DNA of 64,000 nucleotides from NCBI GenBank assembly GCA_946894095.1, contig OX335644.1, positions 16,473,595 to 16,537,594 of the forward strand, given 5' to 3'. Within the stretch, counting starts at the first letter, position 1, and each line of letters begins with the position of its first letter. This document shows positions 1 through 11,040 of this stretch, in pieces. The notes beneath the pieces are model-generated. The model was not told the origin of the DNA and searched no databases. It was given only the letters and a program-made list of their open reading frames with translations. This DNA comes from Incurvaria masculella (lineage: Eukaryota > Arthropoda > Insecta > Lepidoptera > Incurvariidae). Made by a program: the position numbers and the translations under genes.

Positions 1-104
1 CCGTTTTAAAAAACATTTAAGCGATTTCAATCACTAAGAAGAGTAATATTCTTTCATAAAAAATATGAAAAGACCAACCCTGAGATATACCTTAAGGATG
101 TGAA

Positions 105-201
105 AAATATTTTTTAAAATTTGCGGAGATATCAAGTAACATTGCATACAAAAAAACATACAGATGAATTGAGAACCTTCTCCTTTTTAAAGTTGGTTAA
201 A
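105..201 (-). repeat. AACCGACTTC-type dispersed element, end fragment
   Basis: The tract reads as a diverged reverse complement of the terminus also seen at 19107 and 51172: a run of A, 'acatacagatgaattgaga', then 'accttctcctttttaaagt'. This sequence type is common in Lepidoptera. Only the end is present. Confidence 0.6.
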
Positions 202-239
202 TTAATACCTTGGAAGAATTAATGGCATCAAACAATGGT

Positions 240-425
240 TGCGCGCGGCTGACATAGAGTAATGTTACGGCAGTAACAGGTCTCAGCGCGGCCATTTTGA
301 AAATGTTTTTAGTGCTTTCGAATTTCGGCTGCGGCCCTAAGGGCACTGACCCTGGGAGCCGTCGAGCGGAACACGACTGCACCACCGGCCTAACCGCTAC
401 ACCACGGTAGGCAGCCCCGCGTCTA
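240..425 (-). repeat. tRNA-derived SINE-like head
   Basis: On the minus strand the tract starts with a tRNA-like portion containing the A-box-like TGGTGTAGCGGTTAGG near 405-390, followed by a GC-rich stretch and an AT-rich tail. I cannot fold a complete cloverleaf, so it is more likely a SINE head or tRNA pseudogene than a functional tRNA. Confidence 0.45.
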
Positions 426-719
426 TAATTTTAGTAAATTGTAGTCGTGGAATTATTTAAATATTTTATATAAATTAAATAGTACTTGAAACTTACATTT
501 CACATAATTTTACATATGAACAAATACATAAAAGAAAGTTTGATTTATTGAATAATAAAAGGAATGCGTGGGTTGCCACGATTAAAAAATAATACAGGTG
601 GTCCCAATGCACTTAAGATATGCAATGACTTGCATGTCTTAAAGGATGACAAGAGATCAGGGATCTTTCTGATTCAACATTTAACTCTAGGTACTCTTCC
701 GTACTTACTGCGTATAAAT

Positions 720-850
720 GAAATGGTTATTCCAATCGCATTGAATGAACGGTGGTCGGAGCGACTGTGAATTTTTCCATCTAGTTTTATGTAGCTATTA
801 TCATAGCAGTAGGTCTGGTCTTAGCCATCCATTTTCAGTGGCAGTAAAAA
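720..850 (+). repeat. SINE family A, 3' part
   Basis: The tract contains the family A body ('atcgcattgaatgaacg', a diverged 'gtcggagcgac') and the 3' terminus 'agccatcc' followed by an A-rich tail. It matches the full-length copies at 16135-16545 and 34098-34470 but is diverged. Confidence 0.6.
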
Positions 851-1599
851 ATTAAAGGAAGGAAACATTGGAAAAAATTTTTGGAGCTGGTTTCACTTCT
901 CTTTTGTCTAACAAATGGGAGTCTAAGGAATCTGTTAGGTGTTCAACGATCCATTTCGTTAATTTTAGTAAAAATATGGACTAAAAGGTTGGAAAAGTGT
1001 AGATGCTAAGTGTGCTAGCTTCCAGCGACTGATTCCACGATCATGGACTCAAATATTATCTATTGATTTAAAGAACACCTCTTATTAATTATAAAGATAA
1101 AATTATTAAAAACATATGATGAAAAATACGGAAAGTCGAATTATCATTGCATGAAGTTGGTGGTGTGCTTAAAATTTAACCACATGTATAGAACTCTATG
1201 TTATAAATTAAAACTAATTTGGTTTAAATTAAAATTATATTATCACTACTATTATATGCTATAAGAATATTATATCATTTACCATTCATAATATTCTAAG
1301 ATTTTGTTTTCTAAATAATATTATAATTCATTCATACATTTATTTAGTCTTATTCTGTGATATTTTGATGTCATTTAACAACTCTCTTTAGGCTTTTGCT
1401 ACTTAGTAAAGATGTCAATCTTTTGAAATTTTCCAATTCATATTTGGGATTTTTTTATTTTTCATGCATTGTCACAATCAAACCAAAACACCACCAACCA
1501 CCATTATCCTTACTTATAGAAGTAGAAGTTACATAACAATTATTAAGTGACTTATAGTCTGATGATCCAATATAACAAATAATATACAATACAATAAAC
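851..1599. other. AT-rich non-coding stretch
   Basis: No convincing coding sequence, RNA gene or recognisable repeat is seen in this stretch. Confidence 0.6.
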
Positions 1600-1808
1600 A
1601 TCATCCGTAAATCCATCCATCCGTCCGTCACAGGTCTATAGTTTATGAACCATAATAGGTAGACAGGTGTAATTTTCACACAGTGTGTATTTAGTTTGCC
1701 GCTATGACAAAAAATAGGTAAAATAAAAAATTAACTTGATTTTTTTAAATCTTGTACGAAGGTACGGAACCCTTCGTGTGCGATTCCGACTCGCACTTGA
1801 TAGGTTTT
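1600..1808 (+). mobile_element. (GTCY)n-type MITE, 5'-truncated
   Basis: The tract has a short 'catccgtccgtcaca' run, then 'tgaaccataataggtagaca', 'attttcaca', 'ttgccgctatga', and the terminal block 'acggaacccttcgtgtgcga' plus 'tccgactcgcactt'. It is homologous to the full element at 47008-47318. Lepidopteran MITEs with hitchhiking (GTCY)n microsatellites are a known class. The 5' end is missing. Confidence 0.75.
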
Positions 1809-1849
1809 TTTATAATTTTTGCTAACACATTTTTTTTATAAAGCCTATT

Positions 1850-2160
1850 ATTTAATTTCTATGCCGTAAGATCGATGCAATGTCAGTGCTATCAGAGTGA
1901 TGTGCGTACAGCGGCATCATCCTAACCGCGACACATTGGACTTTGCCCCATATACGTTTTCCTTGCAAATGACTACCATTTATCTAATAATTCCGTACCT
2001 TCGTAGCACTAGCCACCTCGTAGAAGTGCTACGAGGCTACTTCTATTTTGTCTATTTCGCTACGGCGCACGAGTGACGCGTGTAGCATTGCAGCACTTTT
2101 GATTCGTAGGCACTGCTACGTCCGGAATGCCGCTGCCCTGGCTGCTACATATCTAAAGAT
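1850..2160. repeat. Short-motif-rich tract with CTACG/CGTAG motifs
   Basis: The motifs 'gtagcac', 'gtgctacg', 'gctacg' and 'gctac' recur in both orientations, giving a locally self-complementary, GC-richer block inside AT-rich DNA. No coding potential is seen. It is probably a dispersed repeat, but there is no second copy in the window to prove it. Confidence 0.35.
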
Positions 2161-3551
2161 TAGAAGAACTAATCAAAAGAAAGGGAAATAACGAAAAAAA
2201 CTTTTCTTAATTCTTGTTTCAACTATTACCAATTCTTGACATCATAAACCGTTTTGGGATATACAACTGTTTCAAGTTTTTTTTCACTTTCATAATATAT
2301 TATTTAAAAAATCTTATTAAGAGTGTTATAAGAGAATTCTATCATTTTTCTAGTCATTTTTAGTAAGTAATTTTTTTTTGGTAAAAATATATGACAGTAA
2401 TTGTTTTCCCCCTAAATTCTTCAAATAAAACGTGTAACCGCCAGTCCGCTAATCTGGATGAATTTAGACATTGACATGTATTCAATATTAAAAGTATAAA
2501 AGAAATCATTCATTTTATGACCGACTGCACTTTTTTGGTGTAACTATGCCTAATTTAACCTAATTACAACGAGGAAACAGTATAGACACACACCTACATT
2601 ATTATAGTTACTTCATAACAGATACTTTGCTCCGAATACAAAATATAGAGTCGTAGTTCTTGCGTGCTAAAATGAGTCAAAATACCCGTGGATAGAGTCG
2701 TTATCGGTTTGTAGGCCACATGGCCATGCATATATCCTGGGCATCTGCTTCATTCAGAGTGGTCAATCGGAGTTATCACCTAAATTGGCGTTTACGGAAC
2801 TTCGAAGTTACGTAAAGACGTCAAACTCCATAAATTTTTTTTTTTTACTAGACATTCTGTGGTTTTACTTCTTCAAGCTGTCAAAATAAAACTCGGACTT
2901 CCGATTTGTATGGAAACGCGGAGTCGGCGTTAAAAGCAACGTCAGTGTATTTACGCCGACCATACGTAAGCTGTCAAATTGAACTTGGACTCGCAAATGT
3001 TGGTTCGCTTAATGCCCATTGCGCGCGCTCTTCAATTTCTCCTTACATTTGAAAACGTCAGTCGATCGGTTTTGCGTAAATTTCGGTGACAACTGGGACT
3101 ACGGGCTCATAACACTTTCTTACTAGCCTTTAACCCTTATTGCTTTAACCCTTATTTATTTAACTCTTATGTAAATAAGTAGAATGGTACATAACGAATG
3201 ATTTCTATCTTTCTATTACCGTTTCTCTACTGCTTAATTTGATGAATTTTTGAACTTATAATCTTTCTACATTATTTGTTTATTATTTAACACCTTAATT
3301 CGTATTATGAACCCAAAAGTTTATTTTAGCTTGAATGAGACATCAACCTTTGAAATCAATGTAATTGAGTATGGCAAATTAGTGGAATATATATTGGATT
3401 GTTTTCCATATGATCAAAACTTTTTAACCCCAAATTTAAAAATCTCAGAACTTCATCATCCTTAAAACTAAGCTCCCCATACAAATGTAATTTTACTAAT
3501 CATTTTTAAACTTACTAATATTTCGTATCTATTACCAGGCAACGAATATCT
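2161..3551. other. Non-coding stretch
   Basis: AT-rich with a moderately mixed segment at 2750-3080. I see no gene or recognisable element. Confidence 0.55.
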
Positions 3552-3659
3552 TTAACTTCACTTTCGAGCGTTATCGTTATGAGATAACCCCGGAATCACA
3601 CAAAAGCGTACCAAATGTTTTGTTATATCATAACGCTAACTCTCGAAAGTGGAGTTATC
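3552..3659. repeat. Small foldback repeat, about 37-bp arms
   Basis: Arms at 3552-3588 and 3621-3659 are imperfect inverted copies: the left carries 'cactttcgagcgttatcg' and the right carries 'cgctaactctcgaaagtg'. The spacer is about 32 bp. This resembles a short MITE or hairpin element. Confidence 0.65.
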
Positions 3660-3894
3660 CATTAGCAGACTGAGGCTTCTGGGCATTCATAACGGCGTTA
3701 CATCGCATACAGCAAACAGTTCCTGTTGTTTGACTCAGTATTAATTTTTCTAAAAATCAAAAACGTATGACAGCTAGTTGTAGCTTATCATTCGATATAA
3801 AATATCAAGCACATTGGAACAGTAGTTCTGATGAAAAATTAAATATGGGAGCGAATTTTTCTAATGCTTAAGTCTGGGTATTGACATACTTTTT

Positions 3895-4112
3895 TTTGAT
3901 ATTTTTTTTATGTAACTGGCCGGATAGCTACCACATGAAATATCACACCTATATACTTTCATGTCGTTTGCCCAAATCAAATTAGGTGACATGCCAAGAC
4001 CTTCCTTATTGCACGGATTGCAAAACACAGACAATTTTTATGGCCGCTTCGACCATCGCTCATTCAATGCGACGGTACCAACCTGGGCGGGATCAACTCT
4101 ACGACCTAAGTA
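3895..4112 (-). repeat. SINE family A
   Basis: On the minus strand the copy runs from the 'cccgcccaggttggtacc' body to the 3' end facing 'ggatagctaccac' and an A-rich tail (T run at 3890-3910 on the plus strand). The tRNA-like head is absent. Confidence 0.7.
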
Positions 4113-5499
4113 AAATATGATAATATATCAAAACATTTCGTAGTATACATTGTTAACTATATATCTAAATATCACATATAGGAAGCCTTTGGATTCAAGG
4201 TAACAAATCGCTTTACTCTGCGCTAGTTTCATTTATGTCTATATATTACAAACAAGGCGAAGTAAATGATTACCTAAGCCTACACATATATGTGTAAGAC
4301 TGACCCTTCTCCCATTGGCCGGGCTGTGTAAATACGTTAAATTTCAGGACCACCCACAATCCCTGAAATTTACACATTTTCGCACAATAAAGGTCACCTT
4401 ATATTTGCATGTAGAAATTAGATGGAATCTATTATAAGTTAGCTGAAAGCTTATGTACTGCTAAGAGGTAAGTTACGTTTGACCTTATGATGTTGGTCTT
4501 TGATTTATATAATTTGAATAGTAACTAATTATAATTAATTTATAAAATATATTCAAATATTGATTGTTTCATGTAAAATGGCTTAGATACGTATTTTATT
4601 TATATATCTGAGATATAGCATTTCATAGTTTTGGGGCTAGGTTTCATTTTATGCTATTGTTGGTATTTTATTTTAAAAAATTTCAGCCCATTCGGGCCTG
4701 CATTAAATTAAAATCGTAAAATTATTAATAAATTATTGTAAATATAAATATTTGTGTACTACATGATACAACCATTAATTAGGAGCACGTTAGGGAAAGA
4801 AAATATCTTTGATAAAATTCATTGACATTTAATTTTTTAGATACTAAATATAGATATTATAATCTAGAAAATTAATCAATGCATTACAGATGTAATAATG
4901 AGTAATGCAATAGTAATGGAAATTTAAGAGTGAAAACTATGTTCTCAGCGCTTATATATTTTGGTATTTACGAAAATATAAGTAAAAGTAAACTTTTAAA
5001 GGTACCTTCATTTTCAAAACAATATTTTTCATTAATTACTGCACATTTCATTTAGAATATTTTAACAATAACGGTATTGGTCTACATTCAAAACCATAGT
5101 AATTTTAAATTTTTCAAATTATTCTGTGTGTTTTATCCACGATTTACTTTATCTTTTGAATGTATTTTTTAAACTCATAGAGTTATCATTTTAAAACAAA
5201 TACTCACCGTGGTAAATATTCGACGTTCCTTTTTATTAAAAACAGTACCTAGTCTTAATAAGTATTTGTTTTTAAGTTACCTATTACTCCTATACAATTT
5301 TTTTATTAAATTATTAATACGTTTTCATGTTTTGACCCTTAACTTAATAAGGTGATTGGCCCATATTTATTTGCTCTTTGAACACATGAATTTAAATATA
5401 TATAATAATGATTTACGTATAAAAATACCATCGGTTCGCTTTATTCAAGCAACATTCCTAAGCAACTCTGCAACGCTCCACAAGCGAAGAGTTACAAAA
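4113..5499. other. AT-rich non-coding stretch
   Basis: No gene is seen. A small inverted repeat, 'taaatttcagg' near 4338 and 'cctgaaattta' near 4362, lies near the left end. Confidence 0.55.
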
Positions 5500-6420
5500 T
5501 TGGATGCCTGAAACTAATTTAAAACGAAATAAAACCGCCGGATACCGGATGGACGGCCAGGGGTGCCCGGTGAGGGGGGCGCGGGGGTGCTCTGGAGATG
5601 CGAGCATCGATCGCGACCCCCCGATTGTTATTCCATTTCGTTCCAGCGGCCCAACCCTTTATCTCCTCAAAATAAAATTTACCACTCGTTCCGGCTGCTC
5701 CGCCAGGAATTAAAACCCGCCCGTAATTTGTACGGAAACTAATAAATTTGCAAATAATATTACGGACCGCGCCGGACCTTTTTCCGAACCGTTCGGACCT
5801 TTTTCTCGGCGGCGGCTCGCCCCTGGCTAATGACACGTACGCTCCTATTTAATGCCGGCCTTTGGACATATTTAAAATACAAACTTTTCCGCAGCCGCCG
5901 CCCCCGCCCTGCGCCCCCGGGGGTCCCCCCTCCCTCCGCCCCCCGGAGCCCTCACACCGCGTTTTTAAAAGTACCCACATTTCGGTAGTTAGCGCTCCCG
6001 CCCCCCCAAAAAAAGATTCCCTTCCGGGCGGTGGGCGGGCGGGGGGTAAAAAATGCGTAGTTTTAGCTAATCTGCACGAGTCTCGCGCAGCGGCGTGGGC
6101 GGGGAGGCTTGTTTAAACTAGGGCGGAGGGGGGGGGCGGGTTTTTAGGCTTTTTCCAGGGAGCGGGGAGGCGAGTGGGTGGTCGGTTTCGGGGCGCGGGT
6201 CACACGTGTGCGGGAATCGGATGTATTATGTGTGAATTTATTTATGCCGGGGGTTCGTTAGTACGGCCCTGGGGGGTGCCGTCATGTTAATATCGCGTCG
6301 CTATGGCCACCGGCCTATTACAACGGCGCATCTCGTCGATTTTTCCCCGCTTTTTCCGCGATAATCAAATGAGATGACGTCAATGGGCCGGATACGAAAG
6401 TGCGCGACACACGACAGTAG
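5500..6420. promoter_or_regulatory. GC/CpG-rich island, possible regulatory element
   Basis: About 0.9 kb of strongly GC-rich, CpG-rich DNA stands out sharply from the AT-rich surroundings. It holds a perfect cAMP-response-type palindrome TGACGTCA near 6375, an E-box-like CACGTG in 'cacacgtgtgcg' near 6202, and homeodomain-type TAAT cores at about 5720-5830. Overlapping frames are open on both strands only because the tract is GC-rich; none resembles a known protein. A promoter or conserved enhancer is possible, but no adjacent exon was found. Confidence 0.35.
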
Positions 6421-9400
6421 TCGGGATATAGTGTCGGTGTGGACTGTACCAACTGGCTATCAACATTTAGTAGCTGACGCCTTTTATTAGAAACTTCACA
6501 GACATTTTATGTAGTTTTTATTGAGTCCTTATTGTATCCTATACATACAAATACACGCATTGTTTTATCATACTCGATTGAAAAATCTCTTCTGTAGACA
6601 TTCCAATTTAATTATGCTGAAATTGATGTGTTCTGAATTTCTTTCACGATGCCAATAGCAAAATTTTATTTTAATTTTGTTATTAAAAACCTATATCTTG
6701 CCCGAAATACATTTTCAAATAAAAGGTCTGTGAACATTTATAGCAAAAACAACCATTTCAAGAAAACCTTTTTGAAGCGAGAAATTTTGATCCCTATCAT
6801 GGCCTATGTACGAGTATGTAGAGCAAGTACTATTTTTGTATATTTTAAGAGAGTCCTTATCCTATCAATTCCCCATACTACGGGGCATAACTGTTTGGAT
6901 GTTCTTAATGTTTTAATAGGTTTGAAGTTTTCGATCGGTTTATTTTTTTATATAACTTTTAAGATCATAAAATATGGGCTTGTTAACATTGGAAAAATCT
7001 ATTTTTTTACGTTAATTTTAGATTTTTTTTTCATACTGAAAAATACAGATATTTCCAAAAAAAATTAGCTTTCTCAAGTGATAGAAAACAATTAGATTTA
7101 AATCTGATAACTTTTAGGGGTAGGGAAACGTTAGGGCCTTGAAGATGATTTTGCTAGTTTAACGACAGTCGCCGTGCAAAATTGTGCCTTGGCCAATGGA
7201 CAAAGAATACATTTCTTAAATTTTTCAAATCTTAGATTTCTGTTATTTCATGACAGCCTAAGAGATGGCTGATATGTTCTTAATCACTATTTATGCCTCA
7301 GGTTTTTTAATAATGTGCTTCGTAATCCTTTTAGCATTACAATAAATATTACAAACCATCTTATTTTCCCCAATAAAGAATGAAAATGTTGCAAAAATGT
7401 TCATCATCACCTCATTAACCATTTTTTCAAGCCATTACATTTTCAGTGAGTACGTATCAATCATGTATGCATTTATTTGTTTGTTACACTTGAATAAATG
7501 TTACAATGGGCACCACTGAAAAATGGAGTCATTAACTAACAGTCCATGTTAACGGTAGCATAAAATGCTGAGTGCCCGTAGAGCGAGCTATTAGCTATTA
7601 GCGAGTAAGACCATAATAAGATGTTTAATTTTAAAGGTGGTGATCTAAACATTTTGGAAAAAAAGATGATTTATTTTACAAATGTACATGTCAGATCTTG
7701 TAGACTAGGCGCTTCTTGGAAACGCCACCGTTTTATAAAACTTATAATAACTGCATAATTTTTTTTACTATTCTAGTAGCTATTACAAGAAAACCAATGA
7801 ACCTGAAATTTTGAAAATGATATATTCGCAACATCTATTACAATGTTCAAAATTAATAACATTAATTTGTGAAGCGCCATCTCACTGTATAACATAGCGA
7901 ATAGCTATTACAAGAAAACGAATTAATTTCGATTCGATCAAATTATGATTTTGAATTGATGTTAGTAATTCAAAATTGTGACTTATAGAAGGCGTTTTAA
8001 AATACATTCATGTTCGTCGAAAAGCCAAAATATTTTTGCAAAGTGTATTTTGTTGTTGGGAAATATTTAAAGTGGATGACAATAAAAATTTAGAATGACT
8101 GGTTAATGGTTAATAATATTATTCATATGCAAAATCAACAATAAAACGATATTTTTATATAGGATAAATTGTTCTTTTACTAACTCTGGATCCGTACACT
8201 TGATGCTCCCTGTATTATCTTATATTGAAGAACGTGACTTTATATGAAGTGTATGTTGATGTTTATATTATTATTATTGCAAATGTATAAAATCAAATTG
8301 AGTTTTCATTTCATGCACATTTTTCTATTGTTAACATAGGTGCGCCACCTATCGCGCTTTTCCTGGACCTCAACACGTTAACACCCCACGTGGACGTGTA
8401 ACGGGAAAAAGAATTGCCCATTATCATTTGCATGCTTTCCCAATTTCTCCTCACCGCGCATAGATGGCATTGGTTACTGAATATTTTAAAATGAATTCCC
8501 GTCATTTCTTATTCTTCGTGAACGTGATTCAAAACACTCGCCTTTGACAAAATATAGATGGCACCATTATATGAAAAGTAAATAATTAATTTCAGGTAAA
8601 TCATAGCTCTCAGTAGTCTCTATGAAAGATTATTGGCAAAACAATGTTTAATACCAAACGCATGGTGAAAATATTTAGAAAATGTAATGTAAAAACAATT
8701 GAAACCATTGTTTTTGAGACAAAAATATTTTATTTCACAGAATCATTCATATCCAGTACAGTGGAAGCATCCAACCTGAGGCTCTCTCTCAATCCTTCAG
8801 ACGTAAGACGGTTCTTTCTGAGAGCAGTCGGACTAGTGCAGGTACAACGTGTTATCGGGGCATGATGTTTGTGTCACCGTGAGGAAAAATTAAGACCAGC
8901 TTGCTCTGTACAGGCGCAGGTGCACGACATTTAAACTGTATTTTACAATTTTATAACGTTTTGATGTTGAAACTATGCGCGGGGTCAACTAACGAAGATT
9001 TGCAGGGTTTGAAGATTTACAGCTGTGTCTGGTAGTCGTGGGCGTTTCCACTGGTCTTCGAAAACGTTAGTAACTGTTATTGCTGATGCCGATAGCCGTT
9101 AGCGGAAACGGTTTCAAAAAGAAATGAAAGAAAAGTCCCTCTCCCTTCTTCTCCCCCTCCCCTTTTTTTTTTTTGGCTGGACATGAATGGGTATAATGAC
9201 ATCTAGCACGGTTCGATCTCGAGTGCAGTGACCTGTATTCTCAACAAAAATCTAAATCAAGAAAGAGGTTTTGTTACCATGTAGTTATCGCAAACAATGA
9301 AGAAGTCAGACAAAACTTTTTATCCTCGACAAAATAATCCCCAGAAATAATATAACACAAATGACAAATAAACATAATTATCATTTATTTTATATGCCTA

Positions 9401-9459
9401 TTAGCATTTAGAAATACCAATCGTACTTTTTCTGTAAGCAAACCACAACGGCGGTCGTT
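6421..9459. other. AT-rich non-coding stretch
   Basis: Frames that stay open here (for example 6649-7068, plus) have the Lys/Ile/Phe/Asn-rich composition expected of AT-rich noise. A slightly more GC-rich block at 8330-8500 and another at 8760-8870 show no recognisable motif. Confidence 0.55.
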
Positions 9460-9770
9460 AACAATGTAGCCCCTCTTCGATTACAATGCGCACTGCGCGC
9501 GCGCATTACAGTTTCGGCGGTAACCCCAGTTGCGAGAGTCGCCGGCTACAAGTCGCAACGAAGTAATTATTAATATTACTAACTATTACTCGTAGCCCCA
9601 GTTACGAGAGTCGCCGGCTTCAAGCCGGTTACAGCTCCATTGCGCGAGCGAAACAGTCGCGGCTGGCGGGTCGTTGCGTCTAGACGTCTCGCAACCTGCA
9701 TGCTTTCGTTGGCGCGCCGCGTGCGCGATCCAGTGCGCTACAAGAAATTTGTAGCGGCCATACTGCTCGG
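9460..9770. repeat. CpG-rich tract with a 70-bp-spaced direct repeat
   Basis: The segment 'ccccagttgcgagagtcgcc' (from about 9524) recurs as 'ccccagttacgagagtcgcc' (from about 9595), both followed by 'ggct'. The tract is CpG-rich and has an alternating GC run near 9495-9503. No coding frame is supported. Confidence 0.5.
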
Positions 9771-10002
9771 CGTAAAATGAATACTTCGTTTTTACACTAG
9801 TAACAGTTATACGAACCCATTTCTCATTTCTCGTCCCACGACTAGTGTCTGGACGATAACGGCTTCATGTTGAGTTGAGTGAGGTGATGACACCATGGAC
9901 GAAACGATCCCCGGTCCTCCAGGAACCGACGACTGGGACCCCTGCGGACATCAACCGGCGTCGATATCGCTTCCCCGCCGTATGGCCGAAGTGCTAATAT
10001 AA

Positions 10003-10562
10003 TAGACTAGGAGGTCGCGACAAAAATGGTAACAATAATGTAAATGGCTGAAACTGGTTTCACAAGATAAAGACCAACCCTTTGAAGCTAAATGTGTCAG
10101 TCTGCCTGATCCAAGTGGTTGCGTTACGTAGATAAGGCGCCTGAAAAAGTAGTTATGGTGACAAAATAAATTAATGATATGGTAAATGGATGCAAATGAC
10201 GAAGCATGAAAGTATCAGTACATACTTGGTTAGCAATACAAAAACTGAACAAATTTTTGGTTTCATTTCATAGTTATAGGCGATTTAGGTTACAGATATA
10301 ACTTTACGTATATTTAAGTATTTAATTAAAATAACGACTGGTTATTGTTGCATAATTAATAGTAACCACTGTTTCGAGACAATCAGTATATTCATCGGCA
10401 GGTACATACCAACATCTATTTTATATAGCCAATCTAGATAACGCAACCACTTAGCACAGGCAGACCAACATATTTAGCACCGGGGGATTGGTCTCTAACC
10501 TGTGAACCCAGATTCAGCCATTTACCTTATCGTGACCAAAAATGTCGTGACCTCCCGGAATA
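10003..10562. mobile_element. Foldback/MITE element D, copy 1
   Basis: The element opens with 'gaggtcgcgacaaaaatgg' and closes with a diverged inverted copy ('aaatgtcgtgacctcccgg'). Both arms carry 'aaatggctga' or its complement, 'gtcagtctgcct' or 'ggcagacc', and 'aagtggttgcgtt' or its complement. The arms are imperfect and more than 100 bp long, with an AT-rich centre. A second near-complete copy lies at 44682-45222. Non-autonomous DNA transposon is the likely class. Confidence 0.75.
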
Positions 10563-10573
10563 TAATTGCTTGG

Positions 10574-11040
10574 GATTTCTGCAGCGCGTGATATGCCACA
10601 GAGTCGAAACGTCGCCACCGCGCGCGAATGTTCCCTAAAAATACGTTCATCAAGTCATTTCCCACCATAGAAATAGCTGCACGCGCATGCTAGGTCCATG
10701 GTTCCCACCCACACAAATCCTCCAATACGTCTGCGACTATGTCTGCATGTAGCATGTAACATCGACGACATACATCCATCAGCACCCTACGGTCGCGTTT
10801 GTTTTGCACGTGTGGCGTGCCCCTTCCCCCGCCGACCGGTTTTCAGGCTGGACGTCCTACCGCAAGCCGCGCTGGCGGTGCGATCCCCGCCTCCCGCTTC
10901 ACCTCGGCGCGATGCGAGCGCTTCATAGCAATCGTATTGGAATGTGCTACTGGACTTTTGATTGCGACTAAACGTTTAATTTGGATTGGTAGTTTATGAA
11001 AATTGGAGACAACGGGTCTCATGTCGGTGCGCTAGATGAA
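10574..11040 (+). repeat. Dispersed family B, copy 1 with internal insertion
   Basis: Shared landmarks with the other copies, in order, are 'gtgatatgccacagagtcga', 'accgcgcgcgaatg', 'cccacacaaatcctccaa', 'tctgcgactatg' and 'attggagacaacgggtctca'. Between about 10760 and 10972 it carries roughly 210 bp of GC-rich sequence absent from copies 2 and 3, probably a nested insertion. The element class is not recognised. Confidence 0.65.

Noticed and set aside
6649..7068. 139-codon plus-strand open frame
   Set aside because: Composition is Phe/Ile/Lys/Asn-rich as expected of AT-rich DNA; there is no domain and no codon bias.
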